Part shown: one piece after another, positions 62,817 to 64,000 of the stretch
Layout: the number at the start of each line of letters is the position of its first letter
How positions within the stretch are numbered: the stretch's first letter is position 1
NCBI GenBank assembly: GCA_029243395.1
Contig: JAQWSE010000013.1
Coordinates: 1-64,000 of the forward strand
Source: Paracoccaceae bacterium
Lineage (GTDB): Bacteria; Pseudomonadota; Alphaproteobacteria; Rhodobacterales; Rhodobacteraceae
Length of the DNA stretch: 64,000 nt
Direction of reading: 5' to 3'
Program-made: the position numbers and the translations under genes
Notes under the pieces: model-generated
Told to the model about the DNA's origin: nothing
What the model saw: only the letters and a program-made list of their open reading frames with translations
Database searches by the model: none

Positions 62817-63557
62817 ATGATTTACTTGCACAAGTTATTACCGTTACTAGTCAGTCCTTTAGCAATAATATTATATTTTCTTCTTATATCATTTTTTACT
62901 AAATCACGTTGGCCTAGTATATGTGCAATTATCTCAGTAATTATTTTTAGCAATCCAATTGTTGCACAATTCGGGAAAACATATTTGGAGAAAGATTACC
63001 CTGTAATCGAGTTGAAAAATATTCCCAAGGTCGACAGTATAGTGGTCCTTAGTGGCATGATAAGGAATATAGAAAAAACGAATGGGGAAATCGATTACGA
63101 GTTTAGCGAAGCAGTGGATAGATTTGAGGCAGGCATTTCTCTCATGGAACTTGGTAAATCAACTTCTATTATTTTTACGCGAGGGTGGTTGGCTTGGTCC
63201 GTTGGTATGCCTGAAGGTGAATATTTAAGATCTTTAGCTGTGGCTAGGGGGATTAATACTAATAATATTAGTTTAACCCCAGAAGTTAAAAACACTGATG
63301 AAGAAGCTGAGGCAATTTTCAGATTGCTTGGAAGTAATAACACTATTGCTCTGGTAACTTCGGCTTTTCATATGCCACGGGCAATTAAGGTTTTTGAACA
63401 AAGGAATTTCAATATTGTGCCTATAGCAGTTGATCGAAGGGCAGGGGTGAGCAAACTAACTTTTCTTGATTTTTTACCCAGCGGGAATGCAATCGCAGAA
63501 AATTCTCTTTTTTTCCGGGAAATAATTGGTAGGGTATATTACGCTCTAATCTATTGA
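62817..63557 (+). CDS. DUF218 (ElyC/SanA/YdcF) family envelope protein
   Basis: The 246-residue protein has two N-terminal membrane segments (LLPLLVSPLAIILYFLLISFF and ICAIISVIIFSNPIV). The DUF218 domain follows: VDSIVVLSGM, IFTRGWLAWS, LTPEVKNTDEEA and ALVTSAFHMPRA. ElyC-like proteins affect envelope integrity and lipid-carrier or peptidoglycan metabolism. GAGGAC lies upstream of the ATG. It marks the return to core chromosome after the island. Confidence 0.87.
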   Translation: MIYLHKLLPLLVSPLAIILYFLLISFFTKSRWPSICAIISVIIFSNPIVAQFGKTYLEKDYPVIELKNIPKVDSIVVLSGMIRNIEKTNGEIDYEFSEAVDRFEAGISLMELGKSTSIIFTRGWLAWSVGMPEGEYLRSLAVARGINTNNISLTPEVKNTDEEAEAIFRLLGSNNTIALVTSAFHMPRAIKVFEQRNFNIVPIAVDRRAGVSKLTFLDFLPSGNAIAENSLFFREIIGRVYYALIY

Positions 63558-63679
63558 AGAATTCTTAAACAGAACAGGTTATACCCAAATCTAAATTCTC
63601 TTTATTAGATGCTAATGCTGATTTTATTATTTACAGAAGCTGATTTCAAAAAGAACCCAGAACTACAAGTGTTTTTGCT

Positions 63680-64000
63680 CTACTTTTTAGAGCTATTTAG
63701 TAGTGCTTCTGCTTCTATTTCAACGCGATAATCTCCGATTAATTTTTTAACAACGATCAGAGTATTGACCGGCTTTATTGCTTCAAAAACACGACCATGT
63801 GCCCGTGACACAGTGTGGACATCGTCTTCGCTGACAATATAAATACGGGTGCGAACGATATCCTCAGCTGAACCTCCAAGTGCGGAAAGTGCCTCAAGGA
63901 TTTTGTCCAAGATAAATGTGGTTTGAGCTCCAGCGTCGTCCTTTGCTACGATTTTGCTTAATCCGGCAGTTGCCGTCGTTCCTGACACAAATATCTGGTT
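63680..64000 (-). CDS. RidA/YjgF family protein, C-terminal part (5' end outside window)
   Basis: The frame stays open to the window edge; the last bases encode NQIFVSGTTATAG, so the N-terminal ~20 residues lie outside. Family segments are VSGTTATAG, TFILDKILEALSALGGSAEDIVRTRIYI, AHGRVFEAIKPVNTLI and VEIEAEA; the usual RidA arginine appears as RTRIYI. RidA proteins hydrolyse reactive enamine/imine intermediates; many relatives act in catabolic pathways. Confidence 0.88.
   Translation of the reverse strand, partial: NQIFVSGTTATAGLSKIVAKDDAGAQTTFILDKILEALSALGGSAEDIVRTRIYIVSEDDVHTVSRAHGRVFEAIKPVNTLIVVKKLIGDYRVEIEAEALLNSSKK

Overview
The window looks like a chromosomal segment of an A+T-rich, free-living Gram-negative bacterium, most likely a marine alphaproteobacterium. 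The evidence for Gram-negative is a FadL-type outer-membrane protein, an LpxL-type lipid A acyltransferase, a type I-secreted RTX protein and a lipoprotein. The alphaproteobacterial assignment is inference from gene content only. No ribosomal RNA or marker phylogeny is available, and base composition was judged by eye.

Layout. (1) 1-12.2 kb: the 3' part of one giant RTX adhesin-like gene built from two alternating repeat modules. (2) 12.2-25.2 kb: an acyl-CoA degradation block. It holds a FadJ-type multifunctional protein, quinone oxidoreductase, thiolase, MaoC-like hydratase, a two-subunit biotin-dependent acyl-CoA carboxylase, a frameshifted DinB-like gene, a FadL channel, an alpha-methylacyl-CoA racemase-like CoA enzyme and an HSD10-like dehydrogenase. 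This gene set suits methyl-branched or isoprenoid acyl substrates. (3) 25.2-35.4 kb: a sugar-acid block. L-idonate 5-dehydrogenase, gluconate 5-dehydrogenase, an IlvD/Edd-type dehydratase and KDG kinase form a plausible idonate-gluconate-KDG-KDPG route. A UxaA-type dehydratase, an SDR, a fumarylacetoacetate-hydrolase-family enzyme and a 2-hydroxyacid dehydrogenase form a plausible second, non-phosphorylated route. (4) 35.6-45.0 kb: an acyl-CoA dehydrogenase, two M20 amidohydrolases and a divergent four-gene peptide-type ABC transporter. (5) 45.0-51.9 kb: housekeeping (bactofilin, small lipoprotein, LpxL-like acyltransferase, infC, thrS, two alpha/beta hydrolases, tRNA-Thr). infC appears to start at a rare ATC codon.

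(6) 51.9-62.8 kb: an integration hotspot downstream of tRNA-Thr. A 1.2-kb patch holds two unknown small genes that share a duplicated 48-nt leader and lie between degenerate direct repeats. To its right, two identical 54-bp copies of the 3' half of a tRNA-Pro(UGG) gene bracket about 9 kb. That segment encodes an IclR regulator with a clear promoter and operator, two SDRs, a cupin, a ribose-type sugar ABC transporter and an SMP-30 lactonase. It looks like a cargo island for sugar or lactone uptake and oxidation that has no recognisable integrase. (7) 62.8-64 kb: a DUF218/ElyC-like protein and the C-terminal part of a RidA-family protein cut by the window edge.

The strongest candidates for something new are the tRNA-Pro-bounded metabolic island, the paired small genes with a shared leader, the ATC-started infC, and the combination of a UxaA-type dehydratase with a diketo-acid hydrolase.
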